From Gemmataceae bacterium (GTDB taxonomy: Bacteria > Planctomycetota > Planctomycetia > Gemmatales > Gemmataceae): a DNA stretch of 37,498 bases. Under the pieces are notes generated by a model. That model made no database searches. It had not been told where the DNA came from and was given only the letters and a program-made list of their open reading frames with translations. A program made the translations under genes and the position numbers. The DNA is taken from positions 1 through 37,498 of the forward strand of contig JAIBBI010000037.1 in assembly GCA_019694755.1 (NCBI GenBank). The letters run 5' to 3'. Below are positions 30,311 through 37,498 of this stretch, piece after piece. How positions within the stretch are numbered: position 1 is the stretch's first letter; each line of letters starts with the position of its first letter.

Positions 30311-30419
30311 TCTACTTAACGACCGCCCGACGAACGAGGAGACCGGACGCGGCCGAAGCGAGTCGGCCCGACGGCCCCGATCGGCACGGAGGTCATTTTT
30401 GACGGGGAGAGAAAGAGAC

Positions 30420-30683
30420 ATGAAACGACCATTTTTGGAACTGAACGACGGCATGGTGAAGGCCACGATCTGGCACGAAATCATCGACGGCGAGAAGCAC
30501 TTCAACATCGCCTTCACGCGGCTCTTCAAGGAGAGCGACCGCTGGTGGGACGGGGCGTGCTTCCAGCGGCAGGACATGGCGTCGCTCTGCCGATTGGCGA
30601 CCGACGCCGAATTGTGGATCAGCCGGCAGCGGGAACTCGAAGGCCACGCCGACGACGACGGCGGGGTCGGGGAGGCTTCGTGA
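30420..30683 (+). CDS. Small element protein, paralogue 3 of 4 (divergent)
   Basis: 87 residues, ATG 30420 behind GGGGAGAG. Core: LELNDGMVKATIWHEIIDGE, KHFNIAFTRLFKESDRWWDG, ACFQRQDMASLCRLATDAEL, WISRQ. The pattern W...(F/Y)N(I/V).F.RL(F/Y)K....W ... F.R.D is kept, but it is the most divergent copy (RQDM in place of RDDL/RNEL) and lacks the Pro-rich tail, ending in an acidic stretch. Lies between copies 2 and 4. Confidence 0.75.
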   Translation: MKRPFLELNDGMVKATIWHEIIDGEKHFNIAFTRLFKESDRWWDGACFQRQDMASLCRLATDAELWISRQRELEGHADDDGGVGEAS

Positions 30684-30884
30684 GCAGACGGCCCACCGGT
30701 GCCAGCCGTCGCGGCCGCCGCGCCGCGCGTGACTGCGAGCGAAGGCCCGCCCCGCCACGAAGGCGGAAACGGCCGCCGGGATGGGTTCGTGCCACCGGGA
30801 AACTGGGGGCCGGAATCCGCGTCTCGGCGATCAACAACCCGACCGGTCGGACGTACCGATTCGGTCTTTACGAGGAGTACGAAC

Positions 30885-31139
30885 ATGACCAACCCGAAGC
30901 CGATCCACGAGATCAAGAAGGGCAGCATCCGGGCCGCGATCTGGCAGAACGCGCTGGAGGACGGCCGCGTGATGTACAGCGTCACCTTCAGCCGCCTCTA
31001 CAAGGAGGACGGCGCGTGGCGCGACTCGGCGAGCTTCGGGCGGAACGAGCTCCCGCTCGTCGCCCGGACCGCCGACGCGGCGCTGGACTGGATCTACGCC
31101 CAGCCGAGCGGCGGGAACCTGCCGCCGACCGAGGAATAG
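30885..31139 (+). CDS. Small element protein, paralogue 4 of 4
   Basis: 84 residues, ATG 30885 with GAGGAG seven bases upstream. Core: IHEIKKGSIRAAIWQNALED, GRVMYSVTFSRLYKEDGAWR, DSASFGRNELPLVARTADAA, LDWIYAQ. Of the four copies it is nearest to copies 1 and 2. An upstream open frame exists but has no ribosome site. About 150 nt before the next small gene. Confidence 0.78.
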   Translation: MTNPKPIHEIKKGSIRAAIWQNALEDGRVMYSVTFSRLYKEDGAWRDSASFGRNELPLVARTADAALDWIYAQPSGGNLPPTEE

Positions 31140-31290
31140 CGGCGGGCGGCTGTGCTGAGGGAAAAGCGTCCGCCACCGCACGACAAGGCACCGGCCGACG
31201 CCGGCGAACCGGCACCCGCCCCCGACACGTCGCGGCCCGATTCGCAGGCATCGGATCTCGACACCCCACTGTTTTCGCAAGGAGTTAACC

Positions 31291-31608
31291 ATGAACTACC
31301 GGACCATCGTCCTGAGACTCATTCAGCGGCACCAACTGACCTACCAGCACCTCTGCAGCAGCCAGCGGCTCATCCCGACGGTCGACCTGTACGCCGACCA
31401 ACTGAAGGCGAATCACCACAGTTGGAACGACCGCCTCGTGAAGGCGAACCCGGGGTGCAGTCCGGTCCAACTCCTGAGCGAATCGCTGGAACTCGCGATC
31501 CGGGACCTGGAGAACTACCTGGTGGCGCACTTCCAGGCGAACGACAACAACCGCATCTCCCTCGACTCCGCAATGGCGTACATCCGCGCCCGCACCCCGT
31601 TCATGTAA
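31291..31608 (+). CDS. Small helical hypothetical protein
   Basis: 105 residues, ATG 31291 behind AAGGAGTTAACC, an excellent ribosome site. MNYRTIVLRLIQRHQLTYQH starts it, followed by PTVDLYADQLKANHHSWNDR and a long helix LSESLELAIRDLENYLVAHF. It has low GC-bias amino acids, as a genuine gene would. It ends ATGTAA exactly where the giant methyltransferase-helicase frame begins to look like protein. I do not know the family. Confidence 0.75.
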   Translation: MNYRTIVLRLIQRHQLTYQHLCSSQRLIPTVDLYADQLKANHHSWNDRLVKANPGCSPVQLLSESLELAIRDLENYLVAHFQANDNNRISLDSAMAYIRARTPFM

Positions 31609-31742
31609 AAGCCGCCACCCGCCAGCCGACACTCTTCGATTTCCTCGACGCGGATCCGGACGATCACGAGTCCCCGGAACCGCCACCAACACCCGCACGG
31701 CCGGAACTCGTCGGCACCGCCGAGGCCGTTCGCGCTCCCCGT

Positions 31743-34700
31743 TTGCCCGAACATGAGCGGGAAATCGCTCCATCAGCGCCACCGATTGTCATCGCCAGTG
31801 GCGAAAAGGAGAAGGCCCGGGACATCCTCGAAGCCGTCCGCACAGCGAACCGGATCGAGGGCGATTCACGGCCGGCCACGGCGGCCGAGCGGGACGCACT
31901 GGCCCGCTTCGCCGGGTTCGGTCCCGTCGCCCTCTCGATCTTTCCCGATCCCGCAACCGGTCGCTACAAGGACGCCGCCTGGAAGGCCCTGGGCGAGGAA
32001 CTGAAATCGGTGCTCTCGCCCGCGGAATACGAGAGCGCGAAGCGTACGACGTTCAACGCCTTTTACACCTCTCCGACTGTCATCGCCGCCATCCACGACG
32101 GGATTGCTCGTCTCGGCGTCCCGGACGACGCGCTCGTTCTGGAACCCGGCTGCGGAATCGGCAACTTCATGCGGATGGCCCCTGCGGGAATGCGGTTCGT
32201 CGGCATCGAACTGGACCAGACCTCCGGCCGCATCGCCCGACTCCTCCATCCCGGTCACGACATCCGCATCGAGAACTTTCGGGACACCCGCCTCCCCGCG
32301 GACGGCGTGGACGCCGTGATCGGCAACGTGCCCTTTGCCGACCTGAAAATGCCCTACCGCGGTCAGAAGTTCTCGCTGCACGACTACTTCTTCGTCAAGT
32401 CCGTCGACGGCCTGAAACCCGGCGGCGTTCTCGCCCTGGTGACGACCCACTTCACGCTCGACAAGCAGAACGCCGCGATCCGCGAGTACCTGGCTTCCCG
32501 GGCTGATTTCGTCGCCGCCATCCGCCTGCCGTCCGACGCCTTCAAGCGCGAGGGCACGGCGGTGGTCACGGACATCATGTTTCTGCGGAGACGAGGCGAG
32601 GGCGAGCCGGCGAAGCACGACGACCCGGACTGGCTCGGCGTGGCCCCGCTGTCCGTCGAGGGGCGTAGCGTCACGATCAACCGCTACTTCCACAACCGAC
32701 CGGAGATGGTGCTCGGCGACTGGAGCGGCAAGGACACGCTCTACGGCCACGAAGGCTACAGCGTAATCGGCAGCGGCGACCTCGCCGAACGACTCCATGC
32801 GGCAATCCGTCGCCTGCCGGAATACGCGCCGTACCGCGCCTCTCCCGAGCCGGAACCGGCCACCGTTTTCGCCCCGCCGCCGCTCGACCGTCACGTCGGG
32901 GAGGGCAGTTTCTTCGTGACCGGCGACCGGACCATTTGCCAGCTCGTGGACGGACAGGCCGCCCCGGTCGTCTACGGCGGCACGACGCTGCGGGCGAACG
33001 GCACGCTGACCGGCCGGCGGCTGGCCGCGCTGGTCGAAATCCGCGACCGCGCCCGCCGGGTGCTGCAATCCCAGAACGAGGGCTGGCCGGACGACCACCG
33101 CGCCGACGCCCGCCGGGAACTCAACCGGGCCTACGACGGTTTCGTGGCCGCTTACGGACCCGTCAACAAGACCACCTTCGGCGAGTCCGCGCACGGCACG
33201 GTGGTGCGGCGGATGCCGAACCTCGTGAAGTTCCGCGAAGACCCCGACGCGATGCTGGTGATGTCGCTCGAAGACTACGACGAGGTGACCGGCAAGGCGA
33301 CCAAAGCGGTCGTCATGACGAAGGACGTTGTGGGGCGAACGCCGCCCGTCACCCGGGTCGAAACTGCCGAGGAAGGACTGCTGGTTTCCCTGAACCAGTG
33401 CGGCACGGTGGACTTGCCATACATCGCCGCGCTTTACGACAAGCCCGAGGACGAGATCGTCGCCGAACTCGGAGACTTGATCTTCCGCGATCCGGAGTCC
33501 GAAACCTGGCAAACGGCCGACGTGTACCTGTCCGGCAACGTGCGGGCGAAGCTCGCCGTCGCCGGGTCCGCCGGCCCGGAGTACGACCGTAACGCCGAGG
33601 CGCTGCGCCGGGTGCAGCCGGAGGACGTGCTGCCGGGCGACATCGACGCCAACCTCGGCGCGCCGTGGATCCCGGAGGGCGACGTGCAGGCGTTCGCCGC
33701 CGACCTGTTTCGCGTCGAACCGTCCGCCGTCCCGATCGCCCACCTGAAGATCGACGCGGTCTGGAGCCTCGCCGCCGACTACGCTGCCCGGCAGTCCGTC
33801 GCCGCGACCTCCGAGTACGGGACGCCGCGGGCCAACGGCACGACGCTGTTCGAGCTGGCCCTCAACATGAAATCGCCCGCCATTTACGACGTCATCAACC
33901 ACGGCGACCGGGAGGAGCGGGTGCTGAACCAGGAGGAAACGCTCGCCGCCCGCGAGAAGCAGAAGCTCATCAAGGAGCGGTTCCGCTCGTGGGTGTTCGC
34001 CGACCCCGACCGCACCGAGCGGCTCGTTCGCATTTACAACGACACCTACAACAACTTGCGGCCGAGGCTGTTCGACGGCTCGCACCTCGACTTTCCCGGT
34101 ATGAACCAGACCATCCGACTCCGGCCGCACCAGAAGGATGCCGTGTGGCGGGCGATGAGCAGCGGCAACACGCTGCTGGCGCACGCCGTCGGGGCCGGCA
34201 AGACGTTCACGATGGCCGCCACCGGCATGAAGATGAAGCAGGCCGGGCTGATCCGGAAGCCGATGTACGTGGTGCCCAACCACCTGCTCGAACAGTTCGC
34301 CCGCGAGTTCATGCAACTCTACCCGAACGCCCGGCTGCTCGTCGCCGCGAAAGAAGACCTCACGCGGGACCGCCGCAAGTTCCTGACGGCCAAGATCGCC
34401 ACCGGCGCGTGGGACGGGATCGTCGTCACCCACAGTTCGTTCGAGCGGATCGGCATGTCGCGGGACTTCCAGGAGCGGTTCCTGACCGCGCGGATCGCCG
34501 AGTACGACCAGTTGCTCCGCGAACACGCGGCCGACAAGGGGGCCAACCGCAACCTGATCAAAACCATCGAGAAGCAGAAGGCGGCCCGCGCCGAGCGGCT
34601 CAAAGACCTGCTGGCCGAGGAGAAGAAGGACGACGGCCTGGTGTTCGACGAACTCGGGGTCGATCACGTGTTCGTGGACGAGGCCCACTACTTCAAGAAC

Positions 34701-36746
34701 CTGGAAACGCCCACCAAGATGGAGCGCGTGGCCGGCATCCAGACCGGCGGCAGCGAGCGCGCCTTCGACGTGCTCATGAAGGCGAACTACCTGCACGAGC
34801 GGCACCCCGGCCACGGAGTCACGTTCGCCACCGGCACACCGATCTCGAACACGATGGTCGAGATGTACACGATGCAGCGGTTCCTCGACCCCGTGGGGCT
34901 GCGGGAGCGCAACCTGGAGCACTTCGACGCCTGGGCGGCCACGTTCGGCGAAGTCATCGACACGATGGAGATCTCGCCGGACGGGGCGTCTCTGAGGCCC
35001 CGGAGCCGGTTCGCCCGCTTCACGAACCTGCCGGAACTCCAGCAGATGTTCCGGGCCTTCGCGGACGTGCAGACGGCCGACATGCTCGACCTCCCGAGGC
35101 CCCGGCTGGAGACCGGCAAGCCCGTCGTCGTCGCCTGCCCGATGTCCGACGAACAGCACGCCCTCCAGCGCGAGTTGGTGGATCGCTACGAGCGGTTGCG
35201 GTCACAAAAGGTGGACCCGCGCGAGGACAACGCGCTGAACATCACCACCGACGGCCGCAAGCTCGCCACGGACGCCCGGATGCTGTCCGCGACCGCGTGC
35301 GATTTCGCGGACTCGAAAATCAACGCGCTGGTGGAAAAGGTGGCGGCCATCTGGGAACGCACCGCGCACACGCGCGGCACGCAACTGGTCTTCTTCGACA
35401 TCGGCGTTCACCCGACGCCCTGGGGCTACTCGGCCCGCGACGACATCGTGACCAAGCTGGTCGGCCACGGCGTCCCCCGCGAGCAGATCGCGGCGGTCGG
35501 CGACGCCGACTCGGACGCGAAGAAGCAGGCGCTGTTCGAGCAGGTCCGAACCGGGCAGGTGAGGGTGCTGCTCGGCAGCACGATGAAGATGGGCACCGGC
35601 ACGAACGTGCAGAAGCGGCTGGTGGCGTTGCACCACCTGGACGCGCCCTGGAAGCCGGCCGAGGTCGAGCAGCGCGAGGGCCGCATCCTCCGCCAGGGAA
35701 ATCAGAACGAGGAGGTCGCCGTCTACCGCTACGTCACGGAAGGGAGTTTCGACGCCTATATGTGGCAGGCGCTGGAAACCAAGGCGCGGTTCATCACCCA
35801 GGTCATGACCGGCGACACGGCGGCCCGCCGCGCCGAGGACATCGGGGGCCAGGAACTGTCCTACGCCGAGGTCAAGGCGATCGCGTCGGGCAACCCGGCC
35901 GTCCTGACGCTGGCCCAGGCCGACGCCGAATTGCAACGGCTGACGCTCCTCAAAAAGAACCACCTGGACGAGCAGTACGTCGCCCGGCGCAACGTGAAGA
36001 GCCTGCCGACGATCATCGCCAGCCTGACCGAGCGGTTGGGCAATCTCGCGGCCGACCAGGCGACCGCCGCGGCCCACGTCGGCGACCCGGTCACGGTCGG
36101 GAATCGCGTCATTTCTCCGGACAAATCGCTGACCGCGTTGGGCCGTCTGCTCGACACGTTGCCGTTCACCGTCCGCGAACTCCGCCGCGTTCCGCTCGGC
36201 GTCTACCGCGGGCTGCGCTTCGGCCTGGTGCTGCACCCGCACTTCCCTCCGGACGTGTACCTGGAGGGGGAGACCACGCGCCGGTCGATGCTCTCGAAAG
36301 AGCACCAGGGGCCGCGGGCCGTTTTGAACGCCGCGGAACGTCTGGCCAGTTCCTACGGGACGGAATGCGAACGGGTCAATGACGACCTCCGCATCGCCCA
36401 ATCTCAGTTCCGCGACTATCAGGACCGGCTGGGCAAACCCTTCCTCCACGACCGCTACCTCGTGGAATTGACCGCGCTACGCGACGAACTCAAGGTCCGA
36501 CTTTCCGCCCCCGATCCCGATGGCAAGCCGGGATCAGAATTCGATGCTCATGAGCCTGCCGGGCGAATCAAGGCGCTCATCGAGGACCAAACCACCACCG
36601 CGACGGCCGAGCGCCCCGGCCGCCGTCACGTCTCCGCGGAGGAGCCGATCACGCTCCGCATCCGCCGGCGGGCCGAGAACTCGACGGACACGGCGTTCGG
36701 GGGCGAAGGAGGCGACCCGGCGGCTCGGTTCGGGGAACGGGAATGA
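31743..36746 (+). CDS. Giant methyltransferase-helicase (DarB-like)
   Basis: At least 1,667 residues. N-terminal N6-adenine methyltransferase-like domain: LVLEPGCGIGNFM (motif I, nt about 32132-32170) and VIGNVPFADL (motif IV, an NVPF variant of NPPF, nt about 32317). C-terminal superfamily 2 helicase: AHAVGAGKTFTM (nt about 34180-34215), FVDEAHYFK (DEAH, 34670-34696), TFATGTPISNTM, QREGRILRQGNQNEEVAVYR (motif VI, about 35668). This fusion resembles phage P1 DarB and similar plasmid/ICE proteins that protect incoming DNA from type I restriction. The start is unresolved: the frame is open to a GTG at 31152, but that stretch overlaps another gene; protein-like sequence (PTLFDFLD) begins near 31608 and the first later start codon is TTG 31743. 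It overlaps the next gene by 4 nt. Confidence 0.88.
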   Translation: MPEHEREIAPSAPPIVIASGEKEKARDILEAVRTANRIEGDSRPATAAERDALARFAGFGPVALSIFPDPATGRYKDAAWKALGEELKSVLSPAEYESAKRTTFNAFYTSPTVIAAIHDGIARLGVPDDALVLEPGCGIGNFMRMAPAGMRFVGIELDQTSGRIARLLHPGHDIRIENFRDTRLPADGVDAVIGNVPFADLKMPYRGQKFSLHDYFFVKSVDGLKPGGVLALVTTHFTLDKQNAAIREYLASRADFVAAIRLPSDAFKREGTAVVTDIMFLRRRGEGEPAKHDDPDWLGVAPLSVEGRSVTINRYFHNRPEMVLGDWSGKDTLYGHEGYSVIGSGDLAERLHAAIRRLPEYAPYRASPEPEPATVFAPPPLDRHVGEGSFFVTGDRTICQLVDGQAAPVVYGGTTLRANGTLTGRRLAALVEIRDRARRVLQSQNEGWPDDHRADARRELNRAYDGFVAAYGPVNKTTFGESAHGTVVRRMPNLVKFREDPDAMLVMSLEDYDEVTGKATKAVVMTKDVVGRTPPVTRVETAEEGLLVSLNQCGTVDLPYIAALYDKPEDEIVAELGDLIFRDPESETWQTADVYLSGNVRAKLAVAGSAGPEYDRNAEALRRVQPEDVLPGDIDANLGAPWIPEGDVQAFAADLFRVEPSAVPIAHLKIDAVWSLAADYAARQSVAATSEYGTPRANGTTLFELALNMKSPAIYDVINHGDREERVLNQEETLAAREKQKLIKERFRSWVFADPDRTERLVRIYNDTYNNLRPRLFDGSHLDFPGMNQTIRLRPHQKDAVWRAMSSGNTLLAHAVGAGKTFTMAATGMKMKQAGLIRKPMYVVPNHLLEQFAREFMQLYPNARLLVAAKEDLTRDRRKFLTAKIATGAWDGIVVTHSSFERIGMSRDFQERFLTARIAEYDQLLREHAADKGANRNLIKTIEKQKAARAERLKDLLAEEKKDDGLVFDELGVDHVFVDEAHYFKNLETPTKMERVAGIQTGGSERAFDVLMKANYLHERHPGHGVTFATGTPISNTMVEMYTMQRFLDPVGLRERNLEHFDAWAATFGEVIDTMEISPDGASLRPRSRFARFTNLPELQQMFRAFADVQTADMLDLPRPRLETGKPVVVACPMSDEQHALQRELVDRYERLRSQKVDPREDNALNITTDGRKLATDARMLSATACDFADSKINALVEKVAAIWERTAHTRGTQLVFFDIGVHPTPWGYSARDDIVTKLVGHGVPREQIAAVGDADSDAKKQALFEQVRTGQVRVLLGSTMKMGTGTNVQKRLVALHHLDAPWKPAEVEQREGRILRQGNQNEEVAVYRYVTEGSFDAYMWQALETKARFITQVMTGDTAARRAEDIGGQELSYAEVKAIASGNPAVLTLAQADAELQRLTLLKKNHLDEQYVARRNVKSLPTIIASLTERLGNLAADQATAAAHVGDPVTVGNRVISPDKSLTALGRLLDTLPFTVRELRRVPLGVYRGLRFGLVLHPHFPPDVYLEGETTRRSMLSKEHQGPRAVLNAAERLASSYGTECERVNDDLRIAQSQFRDYQDRLGKPFLHDRYLVELTALRDELKVRLSAPDPDGKPGSEFDAHEPAGRIKALIEDQTTTATAERPGRRHVSAEEPITLRIRRRAENSTDTAFGGEGGDPAARFGERE

Positions 36747-37078
36747 AGGTGACGACCGAGCGCAATGGCGAACTGATGACCGGCATCTCGAACAACTCGT
36801 ATGTGAAAATCGCGTTCGTCGCCCAGACGTTGCCGTGTCTGCGTGGCGTGCCCGGCATCTCGCCGTGGAATGCCGTGGCGTTGGACGCCTGGGCGACACG
36901 ATCGAGGCCGAGACCGAGTCCGGAACAGCACTACGCCGTGCAGTTCCTTCTGTCCGTCTGGGACTCGCAATCCGAATGGCGGTCGGGCTGCTTCGACGTC
37001 ATGAGCGCGCTTCGCGTCTGGGACCACCAACACCGAGAAGCCTTCCTCAGTTGGGCGCGCAACCCCTGGTGGATCTGA
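36743..37078 (+). CDS. Small hypothetical protein
   Basis: 111 residues from ATG 36743, overlapping the stop of the helicase as ATGA, so translationally coupled. The sequence KVTTERNGELMTGISNNSYV is followed by WNAVALDAWATRSRPRP and a Trp-rich C-terminal half, LLSVWDSQSEWRSGCFDVMS and FLSWARNPWWI. Probably a partner of the helicase. No family recognised. Confidence 0.7.
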   Translation: MKVTTERNGELMTGISNNSYVKIAFVAQTLPCLRGVPGISPWNAVALDAWATRSRPRPSPEQHYAVQFLLSVWDSQSEWRSGCFDVMSALRVWDHQHREAFLSWARNPWWI

Positions 37079-37152
37079 AATCGGTTGCGGGTCTCGACGG
37101 CCCGCCCGGACGACGGCGAAGCCGTCCGTTCCTTCCATCGCGTCCCCGATGC

Positions 37153-37172
37153 CCGATAAGTTTACTTATCGG
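37153..37172. promoter_or_regulatory. Perfect 20-bp palindrome
   Basis: CCGATAAGT-TT-ACTTATCGG, 9-bp arms with a 2-bp centre, AT-rich inside GC-rich surroundings. Spacing and symmetry fit a dimeric regulator or a recombinase core site. It follows the last element gene by 74 nt. The half-site ACTTATCG also occurs at 24299-24306 in front of the sigma-like gene. Confidence 0.45.
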
Positions 37173-37370
37173 TCGCTCGGTCGCACCTTTCCGCCTTGCC
37201 GACAACCGAACCGGCCCTCGCCCGGCATCCGTGCCAAGAGCGTTGGCGTCCTGCCAACGGGATTTTCGAGGCATGGCTCCGGTGTTCGATGGACGGGATA
37301 CCGCGACGATGAGACACGATTGAGATGACGATGTTTGTGCGGCACACCGTCCAAGCCGAGAACCTTCCTG

Positions 37371-37412
37371 AAAAAAGCGAAAACCCCGGACACACACAAG
37401 GTGCGCCGGGGT
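37371..37412 (-). terminator. Rho-independent terminator for a leftward gene
   Basis: On the minus strand GCGAAACCCCGG, a 16-nt loop and CCGGGGTTTTCGC form a long stem (one bulged base), followed by TTTTTTCAGG. It stands 34 nt beyond the stop of the leftward frame that enters at the right edge. Confidence 0.7.
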
Positions 37413-37445
37413 TTCGCGGCGTCCATCGACGCACCGTCGGCCCGG

Positions 37446-37498
37446 CTATCCCTCGGTCAGGTTGCGTCCCCGCAGAGCCTGCCTCCGTTTCACCGGGC
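37446..37498 (-). CDS. C-terminal end of a leftward gene, cut by the window
   Basis: The last 16 codons read PVKRRQALRGRNLTEG and a TAG stop (37446-37448). A well-formed terminator follows, which supports this frame over the other two. Too short to identify. Confidence 0.4.
   Translation of the reverse strand, partial: PVKRRQALRGRNLTEG

Larger units (their letters stand above)
37079..37445. other. Non-coding right end of the element
   Basis: About 370 nt with no gene. It holds the 20-bp palindrome at 37153-37172 and a leftward terminator at 37371-37412. Open frames on the minus strand run through the terminator and are not believable. Confidence 0.55.

Noticed and set aside
31152-31607. N-terminal extension of the giant helicase from GTG 31152
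   Set aside because: It would overlap the well-supported small gene 31291-31608 over its entire length, and its translation is Pro/Arg/Glu-rich, typical of an out-of-phase reading.
31866-35159. Open minus-strand frame of about 1,100 codons opposite the helicase
   Set aside because: It lies fully antisense to a gene with clear methyltransferase and helicase motifs, and its translation is Val/Arg/His/Gln-rich without domains. Such frames arise from GC-rich third positions.
33665-36382. Plus-strand frame of about 900 codons in another phase of the helicase gene
   Set aside because: Arg/Pro/Gly-rich shadow translation of the helicase region with no ribosome site.
1-37498. CRISPR arrays, rRNA and tRNA genes
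   Set aside because: No regularly spaced direct repeats and no tRNA cloverleaf or rRNA segment were recognised; the only repeated unit is the attC-like palindrome.

Overview
The window looks like part of a GC-rich planctomycete genome or large plasmid, most likely from the Gemmata group. That is an inference from base composition, the Gemmata-like small proteins, an IS110-type remnant and the style of the conjugation genes. No rRNA, tRNA or CRISPR array was seen.

Layout. (1) 1-105 is the 3' end of a short-chain dehydrogenase. (2) About 590-3815 holds five small plus-strand genes, each followed by a 67-97 nt imperfect palindrome. The palindromes end in GTTCGGC, and the better copies open with GCCGAAC. 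They have the architecture of integron attC sites: complementary outer boxes, unpaired spacers, inner boxes with one extra unpaired base, and a variable stem. I read this block as an integron cassette array without a visible integrase. It contains an IS110 scrap and is followed by a decayed P-type ATPase tail. (3) 4326-9976 is a minus-strand export operon: TetR repressor, HlyD-type membrane fusion protein, an RbbA-like ABC-ABC-permease fusion and a second ABC-2 permease. A perfect palindrome lies just upstream of the repressor. (4) 10117-12303 holds a stress-protein-like gene, a weak small ORF, a helix-turn-helix gene and a sugar-phosphate-isomerase-like gene.

(5) 12392-37078 is the backbone of a conjugative or mobilizable element. 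It encodes a VirD4/TraD-type coupling ATPase, a MobF relaxase-helicase, a ribbon-helix-helix accessory protein, a sigma-region-4-like regulator, a DNA methyltransferase, a DUF6900-like protein, an AbiEi/AbiEii toxin-antitoxin pair, a DUF932 protein and a very large methyltransferase-helicase resembling phage P1 DarB. No mating-pair-formation genes are in the window. Between coupling protein and relaxase sits an unusual block: a vWA protein, a membrane-anchored kinase-like protein, two secreted helical proteins, and a three-gene unit of unknown proteins. Four short paralogues of one uncharacterised, probably beta-rich family (24985, 29941, 30420, 30885) are scattered among the element genes.

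How it may work together. The relaxase, ribbon-helix-helix protein and coupling ATPase would process DNA and pass it to a transfer channel. The methyltransferase, DarB-like protein and AbiE would protect and stabilise the element in a new host. The four paralogues and the vWA-kinase block are the least explained parts. The most interesting items are the attC-like cassette array and the two uncharacterised modules inside the element. At the right edge there is a terminator and the last codons of a leftward gene.
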